DNA of 20,236 nucleotides from UMGS172 sp045546555 (GCA_045546555.1 JAZQCY010000051.1:1-20236); one strand, 5' to 3'. Positions 6,409-13,259 are shown, counted from the first letter of the stretch. A program made the numbers and translations. Notes: generated by a model not told the origin, from the letters alone.

Positions 6409-7521
6409 TTATTTATACTTGGCAACAATACGCTTCATTTCGTCCCACTGTGCTTCCATTTCCTCAACCAGCTTGAACTGTGTGCGGCAACGGACAAGGT
6501 TGTGATCCTCGGAATGAGTCTTGAAATAAACATCTCCGTCGATATAGTCGGTCAGAAAACGCATTCCGCATTCCAGGGTCATCATCTTGGCGCCCTCGGG
6601 CAAAAGCATTATCTCATCCTCGGTCAGGATGCCGCCACAGCCCTTCAAGAAGCCACGGGTGTAGGTCTCAAACAGACCGATATCGAAATGTACCTTATTA
6701 AGGTCACGCTCGTCCTCGGCGGCGGTGCTTGCACCAAAGCGGATGGAATCGCCGAAGTCGTTGACCGAATATCCCGGCATTATGGTGTCAAGGTCGACAA
6801 CACAGACCGGCTCACGGGTGTCCTTATCCAACATAACGTTGTTCATCTTGGTGTCGTTATGGGTAACACGCTTGGGCAGCTTGCCTTCCTTATGGGCATT
6901 TTCCAAAATCTCCGTGAAATCCTTGCGAGCCTTGACAAATTCGATCTCGGGGAGTGCATTATCGGCACGGCCCGAAGCGTTTTTCTCAAGTGACTTCAAG
7001 AAATTTTCGTATCTTACGGGAGTGTTGTGGAAATTGGGGATGGTCTCAAAAAGGGTCTCGGCAGGATAGGAAGCCAGCTGTCTTTGGAAATTACCGAAAG
7101 CAACGGCCGACTGATAAAAGTCGTTGTTATCCTCGGGCAGGTCCAAAGAAATCGCATCTACAACATAGACCATTGCACGCCATACATCACCGTAGCCGTC
7201 GATATGGAAGCCCTTTTTGTCCTTGGTCTTGATGATGTTTATGGTTTCACGCTCGGGGTCGCCGCCGTTTTTGATGACCTCCTCACGAAGGAAGGCGGTA
7301 ACTCCGAGAATATTGGACATAACAGCCTCGGGGTTTTTGAAAACGGTGCTGTTGATACGCTGAATTATATATTTACGGATCTTACCCTCAAAACGGAAGC
7401 GAACCATGTATGTATCGTTGATATGACCGTTACCGAAGGGACGAAAGTCCACAAGGGTTCCCCAAAAGCCGAAATTTTTGATGGCTTCAATAACTGCTGC
7501 TGATTTGTCAACCTTTCTCAT
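6409..7521 (-). CDS. NahK-like N-acetylhexosamine kinase (APH-fold phosphotransferase)
   Basis: 370 residues with the protein-kinase/APH fold. N-lobe: glycine-rich turn FGNGHINDTY (29-38) and YIIQRIN (51-57). Catalytic loop THNDTKMNNVMLD (220-232) with D223. Metal site VVDLDTIMPG (241-250), followed by DFGDSIRFG. This pattern matches bifidobacterial N-acetylhexosamine 1-kinase (NahK/LnpB), which makes GlcNAc-1-P or GalNAc-1-P, rather than antibiotic kinases. The start at 7521 (MRKVDK) has AGGAG upstream; a GTG three codons earlier overlaps that ribosome site and is less likely. It lies 17 bases after the ROK gene and 10 before nagB, so it belongs to the same operon. The specific sugar is inferred from family and context. 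Confidence 0.8.
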   Translation of the reverse strand: MRKVDKSAAVIEAIKNFGFWGTLVDFRPFGNGHINDTYMVRFRFEGKIRKYIIQRINSTVFKNPEAVMSNILGVTAFLREEVIKNGGDPERETINIIKTKDKKGFHIDGYGDVWRAMVYVVDAISLDLPEDNNDFYQSAVAFGNFQRQLASYPAETLFETIPNFHNTPVRYENFLKSLEKNASGRADNALPEIEFVKARKDFTEILENAHKEGKLPKRVTHNDTKMNNVMLDKDTREPVCVVDLDTIMPGYSVNDFGDSIRFGASTAAEDERDLNKVHFDIGLFETYTRGFLKGCGGILTEDEIMLLPEGAKMMTLECGMRFLTDYIDGDVYFKTHSEDHNLVRCRTQFKLVEEMEAQWDEMKRIVAKYK

Positions 7522-7538
7522 AAAAAACACTCCTGAAT

Positions 7539-8489
7539 TTAATCTTCTGCTATTACCTCGGCTGCTGCGCCGACTATACCTGCATCGTTAAAAAGACCTG
7601 CCGCCCTTATCTTGGGACGCTTGGAAAGTGACCTTATAACGCCGCTTTCCTTAACAAGCTTGTCAAGCGGAGCAATAAGCGTTTCACCCTCGGCCGACAT
7701 ACCGCCGCCGATACACACCACCTCGGGCTGAAGCAGGGTGATGATATTTGCAACACCGATGCTAAGGTATTTGATAAACTTTTTGATAACGTTTTGGGCG
7801 ACCTCATCCCCCATTTCGGCGGCATCATAGGCCGATTTGCCTGTAACAAAATCGGTATGACCACATATCTCCCACAGCTTGCTGTTAGGGTTGTTTATCA
7901 TAGCCTCTTTGGTATCATTTATCAGTGCCGTTGCCGAGCAATAGGTTTCAAGACAGCCACGGTTGCCGCAGGTGCAAAGCCTTCCGCCGGGGACGGTCAC
8001 AATATGACCGATCTCGGCGCCTGCACCGTTAAAGCCTTCCCATATCTTGCCGTTAAGCACGATTCCGCCGCCTACTCCCGTTCCGATGGTGACCGCAACG
8101 AGCGAATGGTAGCCCTTGCCTGCGCCTGCAACATACTCGGCCAAGGCTGCCGCATTGGCATCATTGCAAACGGCGCACTTTTTGCCGGTTCTTTCCTCCA
8201 ACATAGCCTTTAACGGCACGTTGTCAAACTGAAGATTTGATGCAAAAACCACCACGCCGTCCTTGATAATGCCGGGGCTTGCAACGCCGATGCCAAGAAT
8301 ATCACCGTAGTCAATACCGTTTTTCTCACAAAGACTCTTGCAAAGACCGGCAATGTCATCACAAATAGACTCGGCGCTTCGAGGCGCATTGGTCTTGATC
8401 GAGCCCTTGCACATAATGTCAAAGCTCTTATCCACCACGCCGATGGCAATGTTGGTTCCGCCAATGTCAACACCAATATAATACTTCAT
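7539..8489 (-). CDS. ROK-family sugar kinase (glucokinase or N-acetylglucosamine kinase)
   Basis: 316 residues. ATP site VDIGGTN (7-13), catalytic D110 in VCNDANAAALAE, GTGVGGGI (137-143), and the ROK zinc site: H162 plus the three cysteines of CTCGNRGC (172, 174, 179). There is no N-terminal helix-turn-helix, so it is an enzyme and not a ROK repressor. The start at 8489 (MKYYIGVDIGGTN) has GGGAGTG upstream; an upstream frame extension lacks a site. First gene of the operon with the NahK-like kinase, nagB and nagA, so phosphorylation of GlcNAc at C6 is the natural role. Many clostridial homologues are annotated simply as glucokinase, and that remains possible. Confidence 0.88.
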   Translation of the reverse strand: MKYYIGVDIGGTNIAIGVVDKSFDIMCKGSIKTNAPRSAESICDDIAGLCKSLCEKNGIDYGDILGIGVASPGIIKDGVVVFASNLQFDNVPLKAMLEERTGKKCAVCNDANAAALAEYVAGAGKGYHSLVAVTIGTGVGGGIVLNGKIWEGFNGAGAEIGHIVTVPGGRLCTCGNRGCLETYCSATALINDTKEAMINNPNSKLWEICGHTDFVTGKSAYDAAEMGDEVAQNVIKKFIKYLSIGVANIITLLQPEVVCIGGGMSAEGETLIAPLDKLVKESGVIRSLSKRPKIRAAGLFNDAGIVGAAAEVIAED

Positions 8490-8549
8490 AAAATCACTCC
8501 CGTCAAGCAATTCCACTATTCGGATACTTTTGTATCACTTTACGCCTAA

Positions 8550-8578
8550 ATTATATAACAAGCATCTTGATTTTTCAA
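8550..8578 (-). promoter_or_regulatory. Promoter of the ROK-NahK-nagB-nagA operon
   Basis: Minus strand: TTGAAA (8573-8578), 17 bp spacer, TATAAT (8550-8555). Its -35 is directly next to the -35 of the divergent regulator promoter. Confidence 0.8.
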
Positions 8579-8595
8579 TCTAACAATAGTATAAT
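8567..8595 (+). promoter_or_regulatory. Promoter of the PocR/AraC regulator
   Basis: Plus strand: TTGATT (8567-8572), 17 bp spacer, TATAAT (8590-8595). The spacer contains the -35 of the opposite promoter, so two polymerases cannot occupy both at once. Confidence 0.8.
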
Positions 8596-8631
8596 CATTA
8601 GTAAAATAGTACAATTTTTACGGAGTTGGTT

Positions 8632-9456
8632 ATGGAAACAAGAATACAAACGGTTGATATACTCAAGGACTTCCACCGAATCACGGGTGCAAGAATATCC
8701 TTGCACGATCTTGATTTTAATGAGATAGCCGCATTCCCGAGCAATCTGTCGGACTTTTGCTGTAAGGTTCAGCAAAAGGAAAGCGTCAAGCAAAAGTGTC
8801 ATTTGGCCGATGACGTTGCATTTGAAAAAGTGCGTAGCACGGGTCTGCCCTACACCTATAAATGTCATTGCGGTCTTATCGAAACGGTTGCCCCGATATA
8901 TAATTACGGAAATCTGACGGGGTATTTTATGATGGGACAGATCACCGACGATGACCCAGGCAGTCTTATCAGCATAAAAAAGCTTTCGCAGGAGCATTTC
9001 AAAAGTGCAGATGAGCTTGATAAGGCATGCCGCCATATCCCTGTGATCAAAAATGATATGATCGGAAGCTATATCAATATACTTGAGATAATTGCGGAAT
9101 ATATGACCCAGACCAACCGTCTGACCGCCAAGGAGCGTGACCTTGCCAAAGGTATAAAGGGGTATATCCATAAGTTTTATCAGAAAAAGCTTTCGGTAAA
9201 GCTGTTGTGCGAGACCTTTGGCTGCAGCCGTACAACGCTGATGAACACCTTTAAGGGGAAATATGGCGTAACCTTAGGTGAATATATCACGCAGTACCGT
9301 TTGGAAAAGGCTGAAAAGATGCTTTTGGACAGCAAGAAAAGTATTAAATCCATCGCCTTTGAAAACGGCTTTGCCGACCAAAATTATTTTACAAAGGTGT
9401 TTATGAAAAAACACGGTATCACGCCCTCCGAATACCGTGCTGATAAAAATGCTTGA
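8632..9456 (+). CDS. AraC-family regulator with N-terminal PocR sensory domain
   Basis: 274 residues. Residues ~5-150 match the PocR sensory domain: LHDLDFNEIAAFP, then cysteines C43, C44, C56, C78 and C80 (the last two as KCHCGLIETVAPI) and the GYFMMGQI strand. Residues ~170-272 hold two helix-turn-helix units of the AraC type, ending ITPSEYR. The PocR domain typically senses small organic ligands. CGGAG precedes the ATG at 8632 by six bases; the frame is open from a TTG two codons earlier. It is transcribed away from the ROK-nag operon from an overlapping promoter pair, so it is the likely local regulator, with an amino sugar or its phosphate as candidate inducer. The conserved-looking cysteines could bind metal or sense redox. 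Confidence 0.88.
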   Translation: METRIQTVDILKDFHRITGARISLHDLDFNEIAAFPSNLSDFCCKVQQKESVKQKCHLADDVAFEKVRSTGLPYTYKCHCGLIETVAPIYNYGNLTGYFMMGQITDDDPGSLISIKKLSQEHFKSADELDKACRHIPVIKNDMIGSYINILEIIAEYMTQTNRLTAKERDLAKGIKGYIHKFYQKKLSVKLLCETFGCSRTTLMNTFKGKYGVTLGEYITQYRLEKAEKMLLDSKKSIKSIAFENGFADQNYFTKVFMKKHGITPSEYRADKNA

Positions 9457-9474
9457 TTTCGACAAACTTTACTC

Positions 9475-9503
9475 TTGAAAAACGGCGGCGTTTGATGTAT
9501 AAT
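9475..9503 (+). promoter_or_regulatory. Promoter of tRNA-Val
   Basis: TTGAAA (9475-9480), 17 bp spacer, TATAAT (9498-9503). The -10 sits in the centre of a dyad: CGGCGTT (9486-9492) and AACGCCG (9504-9510). Confidence 0.8.
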
Positions 9504-9516
9504 AACGCCGTCACAC

Positions 9517-9593
9517 GGAAGCATAGCTCAGTTGGTCAGAGTGCCTGCTTCACACGCAGGAGGTCGACAGTTCGAGCCTGTCTGTTTCCACCA
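9517..9593 (+). tRNA. tRNA-Val (anticodon CAC), CCA encoded
   Basis: All arms fold. Acceptor GGAAGCA pairs with TGTTTCC (one G-T), the D arm is GCTCAGTTGGTCAGAGT, and the anticodon stem CCTGC/GCAGG carries loop TTCACAC. The T arm is GACAG-TTCGAGC-CTGTC, followed by discriminator A and an encoded CCA. Anticodon CAC reads GUG (valine). It is a single tRNA unit with its own promoter and terminator. Confidence 0.96.
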
Positions 9594-9601
9594 TATACCG
9601 A

Positions 9602-9628
9602 AAAAAGCCGCTGTTTAAGCGGCTTTTT
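9602..9628 (+). terminator. Terminator of tRNA-Val
   Basis: An 11 bp stem, AAAAAGCCGCT (9602-9612) with AGCGGCTTTTT (9618-9628), loop GTTTA, eight bases after the tRNA. The symmetric A/T tails may also stop the minus-strand gene that ends at 9659. Confidence 0.9.
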
Positions 9629-9658
9629 CATTTTAATTCCCGAAAAATCCATGAATCA

Positions 9659-10477
9659 CTATTCTTCGCAGCCGCAACCGCAGTTGTCGTCCATATCACA
9701 CGGTCTGGGCGGGAAAAAGTCGTCGGTAGGGAACTTTATTCTGCGGAAAACATCGCAGGGGCTGTCGCACGAATCGTCACACTGCTTTTCGGGCACGCAG
9801 AAGTCGTAGACGGGCACCAGCATCTGCACGTTACGGATAAGCTGAATGACGGTAAACAGACCCAAGGTCACAAGCACGGATTTGTTGTCAGGGTCGGTGC
9901 AAGGGTCGATACAACCGCCGACCACCGAGGCGATACCTGCAGGGATATAACCCGGCAGGTCGCAGGTGCAACGGCATTCGGATATTCTTGCCGAAAGCGG
10001 TATGGGGTCAACGGCCTGCACAACACACTTGGGTGCATTGCCGCCCGATACGGTACGTCGGTTACAGCCGTCATCGGCAACGTACTCGTTGGTAAAGGTT
10101 TTGACACTGCCCTCACTGCCATAAAGAATAGCCTTTTTGTTGTAGAAGCAAACGCCCTTGATGCATACGGGGCAGGTATGCGGTGCGGTAAATACGTCCA
10201 ATGCCACCGCAAAGAAGAAGGTCAGGTCGCACGAATAAAAGCCTCGGTTAAAGGTGACCTGCTCGACGTCTATGTTCACATCGATAACCTCTGCCGCTTT
10301 AAGCCTTACACTGCAGGCCGAGTCGACCAATCTTTGATCGTCGGGCGAAAAATACACCCTCATATCGGTAACACAGTCACGGTCGCAGCAGGAATCGTAC
10401 ACTCTGCCTGCATCAACGCAAACCGCTTCCTTGAAAGACGTGCTGTCGGTCGGACAGTTTTGTTTTATATCTGCCAT
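9659..10477 (-). CDS. Conserved clostridial cysteine-rich protein, function unknown
   Basis: 272 residues with 25 cysteines (about 9%). No signal peptide or clear membrane segment is present, apart from one moderately hydrophobic stretch (SVLVTLGLFTVIQLI). N-terminal motif: AVCVDAGRVYDSCCDRDCVTDMRVYF. The middle is beta-rich and carries CPVC, CRCTC and GGCIDPC. The C-terminal tail is acidic and cysteine-dense, ending CDMDDNCGCGCEE. I have seen this type of protein as a hypothetical in spore-forming Clostridia; a coat or metal-binding structural role is a guess. GGAGG lies six bases before the ATG. It is a monocistronic unit pointing away from uppP. The short inverted repeat GTCAAG/CTTGAC at 10502-10520 lies just upstream and may be an operator. 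Confidence 0.8.
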   Translation of the reverse strand: MADIKQNCPTDSTSFKEAVCVDAGRVYDSCCDRDCVTDMRVYFSPDDQRLVDSACSVRLKAAEVIDVNIDVEQVTFNRGFYSCDLTFFFAVALDVFTAPHTCPVCIKGVCFYNKKAILYGSEGSVKTFTNEYVADDGCNRRTVSGGNAPKCVVQAVDPIPLSARISECRCTCDLPGYIPAGIASVVGGCIDPCTDPDNKSVLVTLGLFTVIQLIRNVQMLVPVYDFCVPEKQCDDSCDSPCDVFRRIKFPTDDFFPPRPCDMDDNCGCGCEE

Positions 10478-10599
10478 AATGATCCTCCAAAAATGTATTT
10501 TGTCAAGCTCACATCTTGACTTCTTTACATTTTATTCCCGTTTGGCAGTTGTGTGAATGTCTTTCGGCGCATAATAATAGAGTAAAGCAAAAGCAAAAA

Positions 10600-10628
10600 T
10601 TGACAAATTGAAGATTTTGGTATACAAT
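10600..10628 (+). promoter_or_regulatory. Promoter of uppP-coaX
   Basis: Consensus TTGACA (10600-10605), 17 bp spacer, TACAAT (10623-10628), 26 bp upstream of the uppP start codon. Confidence 0.88.
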
Positions 10629-10654
10629 AGCGTTTGTAGAGAAGGTGTTATTTT

Positions 10655-11503
10655 ATGACAGAGTTTATTGAAATACTTAAATCAATACTTTACGGTATAG
10701 TTGAAGGCATAACCGAATGGTTGCCCGTTTCCAGCACGGGACACCTCATTTTGTTTGAGGAGCTGTGGTGGAAGGAATCCAACCCAAGCTTTATGGAAAT
10801 GTTCCGTGTGGTCATTCAGTTGGGCGCCATTTTGGCGGTTATCGTGATGTACTTCAGAAAGCTTAATCCGTTTTCACCCAAAAAGGATTCGCTTGCCAAG
10901 AAATCGACCTGGGAAATGTGGTTCAAGGTCGTTATCGCCTGTGTGCCTGCCGCCGTTGTCGGTCTGCCGTTTGAGGATACGCTTGATAAATATTTCTACA
11001 ATTTCCCCACCGTTGCGGCAACGCTGATAATCTACGGTATTGCGTTTATAATTCTCGAATCGTCCAAGCGCTCGGCACCCAAAATCAACGATGTTTCCGA
11101 AATGTCGTATAAAACCGCATTGTTTATCGGACTTATTCAGCTTTTGTCACTCATCCCCGGCACGTCACGCTCGGGTGTAACCATTTTGGGTGCAATGCTT
11201 CTCGGTTGCTCGAGAGCCGTTGCCGCCGAGTTCTCATTCTTCCTCGCCATCCCCGTTATGTTCGGTGCAAGCCTTTTGAAGTGCGCCGCTTATGCTAAGG
11301 ATATCATCGACGGCGAGGCGCAGATGATGGGCACACTTGAAATTGTGGTTCTGCTCGTCGGTCTTGTTGTGGCATTCATTGTATCGCTGTTGGCCATTCG
11401 TTTCCTGACCGAGTACGTCAAAAAGCGCAACTTCAAGCCGTTCGGTTATTACCGAGTTGGACTTGGAGCCGTGCTGTTGGGATATTACTTCATCTTTATG
11501 TAA
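10655..11503 (+). CDS. uppP: Undecaprenyl-diphosphate phosphatase (BacA/UppP)
   Basis: 282 residues, polytopic inner-membrane enzyme that dephosphorylates undecaprenyl diphosphate to recycle the lipid carrier of peptidoglycan synthesis. It can confer bacitracin tolerance. Both signature regions are complete: GIVEGITEWLPVSSTGH (14-30) with E17 and E21, and SLIPGTSRSG (164-173) with the catalytic arginine and serines. Several hydrophobic helices follow to the C-terminus. The start has AGAAGGTG upstream. coaX begins 18 bases after the stop. Confidence 0.97.
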   Translation: MTEFIEILKSILYGIVEGITEWLPVSSTGHLILFEELWWKESNPSFMEMFRVVIQLGAILAVIVMYFRKLNPFSPKKDSLAKKSTWEMWFKVVIACVPAAVVGLPFEDTLDKYFYNFPTVAATLIIYGIAFIILESSKRSAPKINDVSEMSYKTALFIGLIQLLSLIPGTSRSGVTILGAMLLGCSRAVAAEFSFFLAIPVMFGASLLKCAAYAKDIIDGEAQMMGTLEIVVLLVGLVVAFIVSLLAIRFLTEYVKKRNFKPFGYYRVGLGAVLLGYYFIFM

Positions 11504-11521
11504 AAGCAAAGGAGCTATAAA

Positions 11522-12286
11522 ATGCTTATCTGTATCGATATAGGCAACTCTAATATAACCATAGGTGTTTTTGACGGTAACGCTCTGAAATTCACGGCAC
11601 GTCTTGCCACCGACAACCGCCGCACCTCCGACCAATACGCCATCGAAATACGTGATATCCTGCATATTTATGAGATAGAGCGCAACGAGATAACCTCGGC
11701 GGCCATTGCCTCGGTCGTACCCACGGTCGGAAGTGCCGTTGAAAGAGCCGTTCAGCGCTTGTTCGGCATAAAGCCTATCGTGTTGGGTCCCGGGGTTAAA
11801 ACGGGACTTAATATCAAAATAGATAACCCTGCACAGCTCGGTGCCGACCTTGCCGCAGGTGCAGTCGGAGCCTTGGCAAAGTACCCTTACCCTTGTATCG
11901 TTATTGATATGGGCACAGCAACCACCATCAGCGTTATCGGCAAGAACGGTGAATTTTTAGGCGGTTCGATCGCCGCAGGCATCAAGCTTACAATGGAGGC
12001 TTTGACCTCAGGAACCGCACAGCTGCCCTCGGTAGGCCTCGAGGCACCCAAAAAGGTTATCGGCACCAACACCATCGACTGCATCAAATCGGGTCTTATA
12101 ATCGGTCAGGCTTCGTTGCTGGACGGTATGATAACCCGAATTGAGCGTGAGCTTGGCACCAAGGCCACGGTTGTGGCTACGGGTGGCCTTGCCCCCGAGG
12201 TGGTTGCCAACTGCGACCATGAGATACTGCTCGACGATAACCTTTTGCTCGACGGTCTGAAAATCATCCACGATAAGAACGTGTAA
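11522..12286 (+). CDS. coaX: Type III pantothenate kinase
   Basis: 254 residues, ASKHA fold. Phosphorylates pantothenate in the first step of coenzyme A synthesis. Motifs: DIGNSN (6-11, phosphate 1), GADLAAGAVGA (107-117, substrate region), VIDMGTATTISVI (127-139, phosphate 2) and GGSIAAGI (147-154). The C-terminal TGGLAP adenosine motif is also present. Full length. AAAGGAG lies upstream of the ATG. Second gene of the uppP-coaX operon, with the terminator 14 bases after the stop. An ECF vitamin transporter component lies 1 kb away on the other strand, but a functional link is not shown. Confidence 0.97.
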   Translation: MLICIDIGNSNITIGVFDGNALKFTARLATDNRRTSDQYAIEIRDILHIYEIERNEITSAAIASVVPTVGSAVERAVQRLFGIKPIVLGPGVKTGLNIKIDNPAQLGADLAAGAVGALAKYPYPCIVIDMGTATTISVIGKNGEFLGGSIAAGIKLTMEALTSGTAQLPSVGLEAPKKVIGTNTIDCIKSGLIIGQASLLDGMITRIERELGTKATVVATGGLAPEVVANCDHEILLDDNLLLDGLKIIHDKNV

Positions 12287-12299
12287 TCTACAAATCAAC

Positions 12300-12337
12300 A
12301 AAAAGCGTTGGTAACAAACCGTTACCAACGCTTTTTT
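12300..12337 (+). terminator. Terminator of uppP-coaX
   Basis: Stem of 15-16 bp (12300-12315 with 12321-12336), five-base loop and a six-T run. Immediately after coaX. Confidence 0.92.
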
Positions 12338-12355
12338 CTGTAAAACGAGCGTATT

Positions 12356-12440
12356 TGTAGGGAATGGATTTATCCATTCCGTTCAAGCATAATTTTGCGA
12401 AAGATATAAGGCCACGGAAGGCATAAATGCCTTCCCTACA
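12356..12440. repeat. Palindromic intergenic element, copy A (TGTAGGG ends)
   Basis: Ends TGTAGGGA (12356-12363) and TCCCTACA (12433-12440) form an outer stem. Inside are two perfect 9 bp hairpins, GGAATGGAT/ATCCATTCC (12361-12380) and GGAAGGCAT/ATGCCTTCC (12416-12435). There is no coding sense. It is the first of three units with TGTAGGG-type ends in the 439 bp gene-free stretch 12287-12725. Confidence 0.7.
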
Positions 12441-12458
12441 ACAAAGCGAAAGACACAA

Positions 12459-12530
12459 TGTAGGGGCTGGCGTTCTCGACAGCCCGCCGCAAGCCATCTT
12501 TGCGGACAGTCGAGGGCGCCGGCCCCTACA
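12459..12530. repeat. Palindromic intergenic element, copy B (long imperfect hairpin)
   Basis: TGTAGGGGC (12459-12467) pairs with GCCCCTACA (12522-12530). The stem continues with GGCG/CGCC, CTCGAC/GTCGAG and CCGCAA/TTTGCGG, so nearly the whole unit folds into one 72-base hairpin. Confidence 0.75.
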
Positions 12531-12584
12531 AATCTTCAATTCACCCTGCCGTAGGAGTTTCCCTGTTCGTCCGCCGTAAGACGG

Positions 12585-12633
12585 CTTATCTCTCCTTCCG
12601 TCACCTGCGGTGCCACCTCCCTCGTCAGAGGGG
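12585..12633 (-). repeat. Short copy of the CCCTCTGACGAGGG-type palindromic element
   Basis: On the minus strand it reads CCCTC-TGAC-GAGGG, then GGTGGCACCGCAGGTGACGG, then AAGGAGAGATAA. The same order (hairpin, variable middle, GACGGAGGGAGAGATAA-like end) occurs at 17384-17500 on the plus strand. Confidence 0.65.
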
Positions 12634-12638
12634 GGTTC

Positions 12639-12687
12639 TGTAGGGGATTTCCTGTTCGCCCGCGGGCGTTCACAGAACGCCCCTACA
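12639..12687. repeat. Palindromic intergenic element, copy C (TGTAGGGG ends)
   Basis: TGTAGGGG (12639-12646) and CCCCTACA (12680-12687) bound the unit. An inner hairpin GGGCGTTC/GAACGCCC (12664-12682) overlaps the right end. Confidence 0.65.
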
Positions 12688-12725
12688 GGTAAATATAACA
12701 GCGGGGCACCCGCTTTTGTGCCTGT

Positions 12726-12914
12726 TTATTTCTTTTCCTCAACCTCGACCTTGATCACGCCATGCTCCTTTTCAAACTTACGGATGCACTCGTTGACCAG
12801 ATACAGAATCTGTCCGTTGCCTGATCTGCCCTCATACTTTGCAATATAATGCAGTTTATAGTGCATTTCATCATTGATATGGATACCTAAATGCTTGTTT
12901 CCTTTGCTTGCCAT
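12726..12914 (-). CDS. Small ribbon-helix-helix-like (Arc-type) DNA-binding protein
   Basis: 62 residues, MASKGNKHLGIHINDEMHYK and onward. The pattern (a short beta strand KHLGIHI, then helix DEMHYKLHYIAKYEG, turn RSGNG, second helix QILYLVNECIRKFEKEHG) fits the ribbon-helix-helix fold. Similar small proteins are common in Clostridia. AAGGAG lies seven bases upstream of the ATG. It is divergent from the six-cysteine small protein gene, with 115 bp between them that hold direct repeats and a palindrome suited to a dimeric regulator. No partner toxin is adjacent. Fold assignment is by pattern only. Confidence 0.75.
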   Translation of the reverse strand: MASKGNKHLGIHINDEMHYKLHYIAKYEGRSGNGQILYLVNECIRKFEKEHGVIKVEVEEKK

Positions 12915-12940
12915 AAAAATTCTCCTTAAAATAATCTTAA

Positions 12941-12975
12941 TTTAAGTTTATTTTAAGTTGATTTTGTGTTATAAT
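12941..12975 (+). promoter_or_regulatory. Candidate promoter with direct-repeat operator
   Basis: TATAAT at 12970-12975 with a weak -35 (TTTATT, 12947-12952) at 17 bp. Two copies of TTTAAGTT (12941-12948 and 12952-12959) are spaced 11 bp, one helical turn, and overlap the -35. This suits binding by the adjacent ribbon-helix-helix-like protein. Confidence 0.45.
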
Positions 12976-12982
12976 GTCTATA

Positions 12983-13003
12983 TTGTACTCGAAGTGAGTA
13001 CAA
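12983..13003. promoter_or_regulatory. Palindrome at the start of the six-cysteine gene leader
   Basis: TTGTACTC (12983-12990) and GAGTACAA (12996-13003) around five bases, starting about where transcription from the TATAAT at 12970 would begin. It may be an operator or a 5' leader hairpin. Confidence 0.45.
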
Positions 13004-13029
13004 ATTTAGATTTTGAAAGGACGATTTTT

Positions 13030-13221
13030 ATGAAAAACAAAAAGGTAGTTGAATGTTGGCACTGTGATCATTTCGATTTAAGAGATGACAATTTCACCGG
13101 AGATTGCGCTATCAAATCAACGGTTGTTTTCGCGCACGACACGGTTTGTGAGGAGTTTGAGCTTATGCAGGGCATGCACACCGACCGCACCATCCCCGAT
13201 TATTGTAAAAAATGCAAATAA
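13030..13221 (+). CDS. Small six-cysteine protein, function unknown
   Basis: 63 residues. Cysteines at 9 and 12 (ECWHC), 26 (GDC), 40 (VCEEF) and 59 and 62 (YCKKC), plus H11 and H36. Two CxxC pairs at the ends with single cysteines between suggest a zinc or iron-sulfur site. The start at 13030 (MKNKKVVECWHC) is chosen because GAAAGGA precedes it; the longer open frame upstream is hydrophobic and lies over the promoter region. No family is recognised beyond resemblance to small clostridial cysteine proteins. Confidence 0.75.
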   Translation: MKNKKVVECWHCDHFDLRDDNFTGDCAIKSTVVFAHDTVCEEFELMQGMHTDRTIPDYCKKCK

Positions 13222-13228
13222 AAAAATG

Positions 13229-13259
13229 AAGCGTTGACGATTTTTTCGCCAACGCTTTT
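13229..13259. terminator. Terminator between the convergent six-cysteine and ECF genes
   Basis: AAGCGTTG (13229-13236) pairs with CAACGCTT (13250-13257), with an inner CGA/TCG and a T-rich loop. It ends in TTTT on the plus strand and A-rich sequence on the other side, so it probably serves both genes. Confidence 0.7.

Noticed and set aside
6250..6420. Possible glmS-type ribozyme or riboswitch before nagB
   Set aside because: Only 10 bases separate nagB from the preceding gene; there is no room for a structured leader.
6409..7521. Aminoglycoside resistance phosphotransferase
   Set aside because: The APH fold is shared, but the THNDTKMNNVM and DFGDSIRFG motifs and the nag operon context fit N-acetylhexosamine kinases.
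8575..9171. Minus-strand open frame opposite the PocR/AraC gene
   Set aside because: No ribosome site, no recognised domain, and it covers a well-supported regulator.
10502..10520. GTCAAG/CTTGAC inverted repeat as a terminator
   Set aside because: Only six base pairs and no T run. At most an operator upstream of the cysteine-rich gene.
11234..11665. Minus-strand frame across the uppP-coaX junction
   Set aside because: Shadow of two clear genes, with no start signal.
12288..12539. Minus-strand frame of 83 codons in the palindromic cluster, and a plus-strand frame at 12610-12849
   Set aside because: Both run through hairpin elements and a terminator or overlap the ribbon-helix-helix gene. 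Composition is not protein-like and no ribosome sites are present.
12340..12720. Possible CRISPR array
   Set aside because: The repeats are palindromic units of different length and inside sequence, not regular direct repeats with unique spacers, and there are no cas genes.
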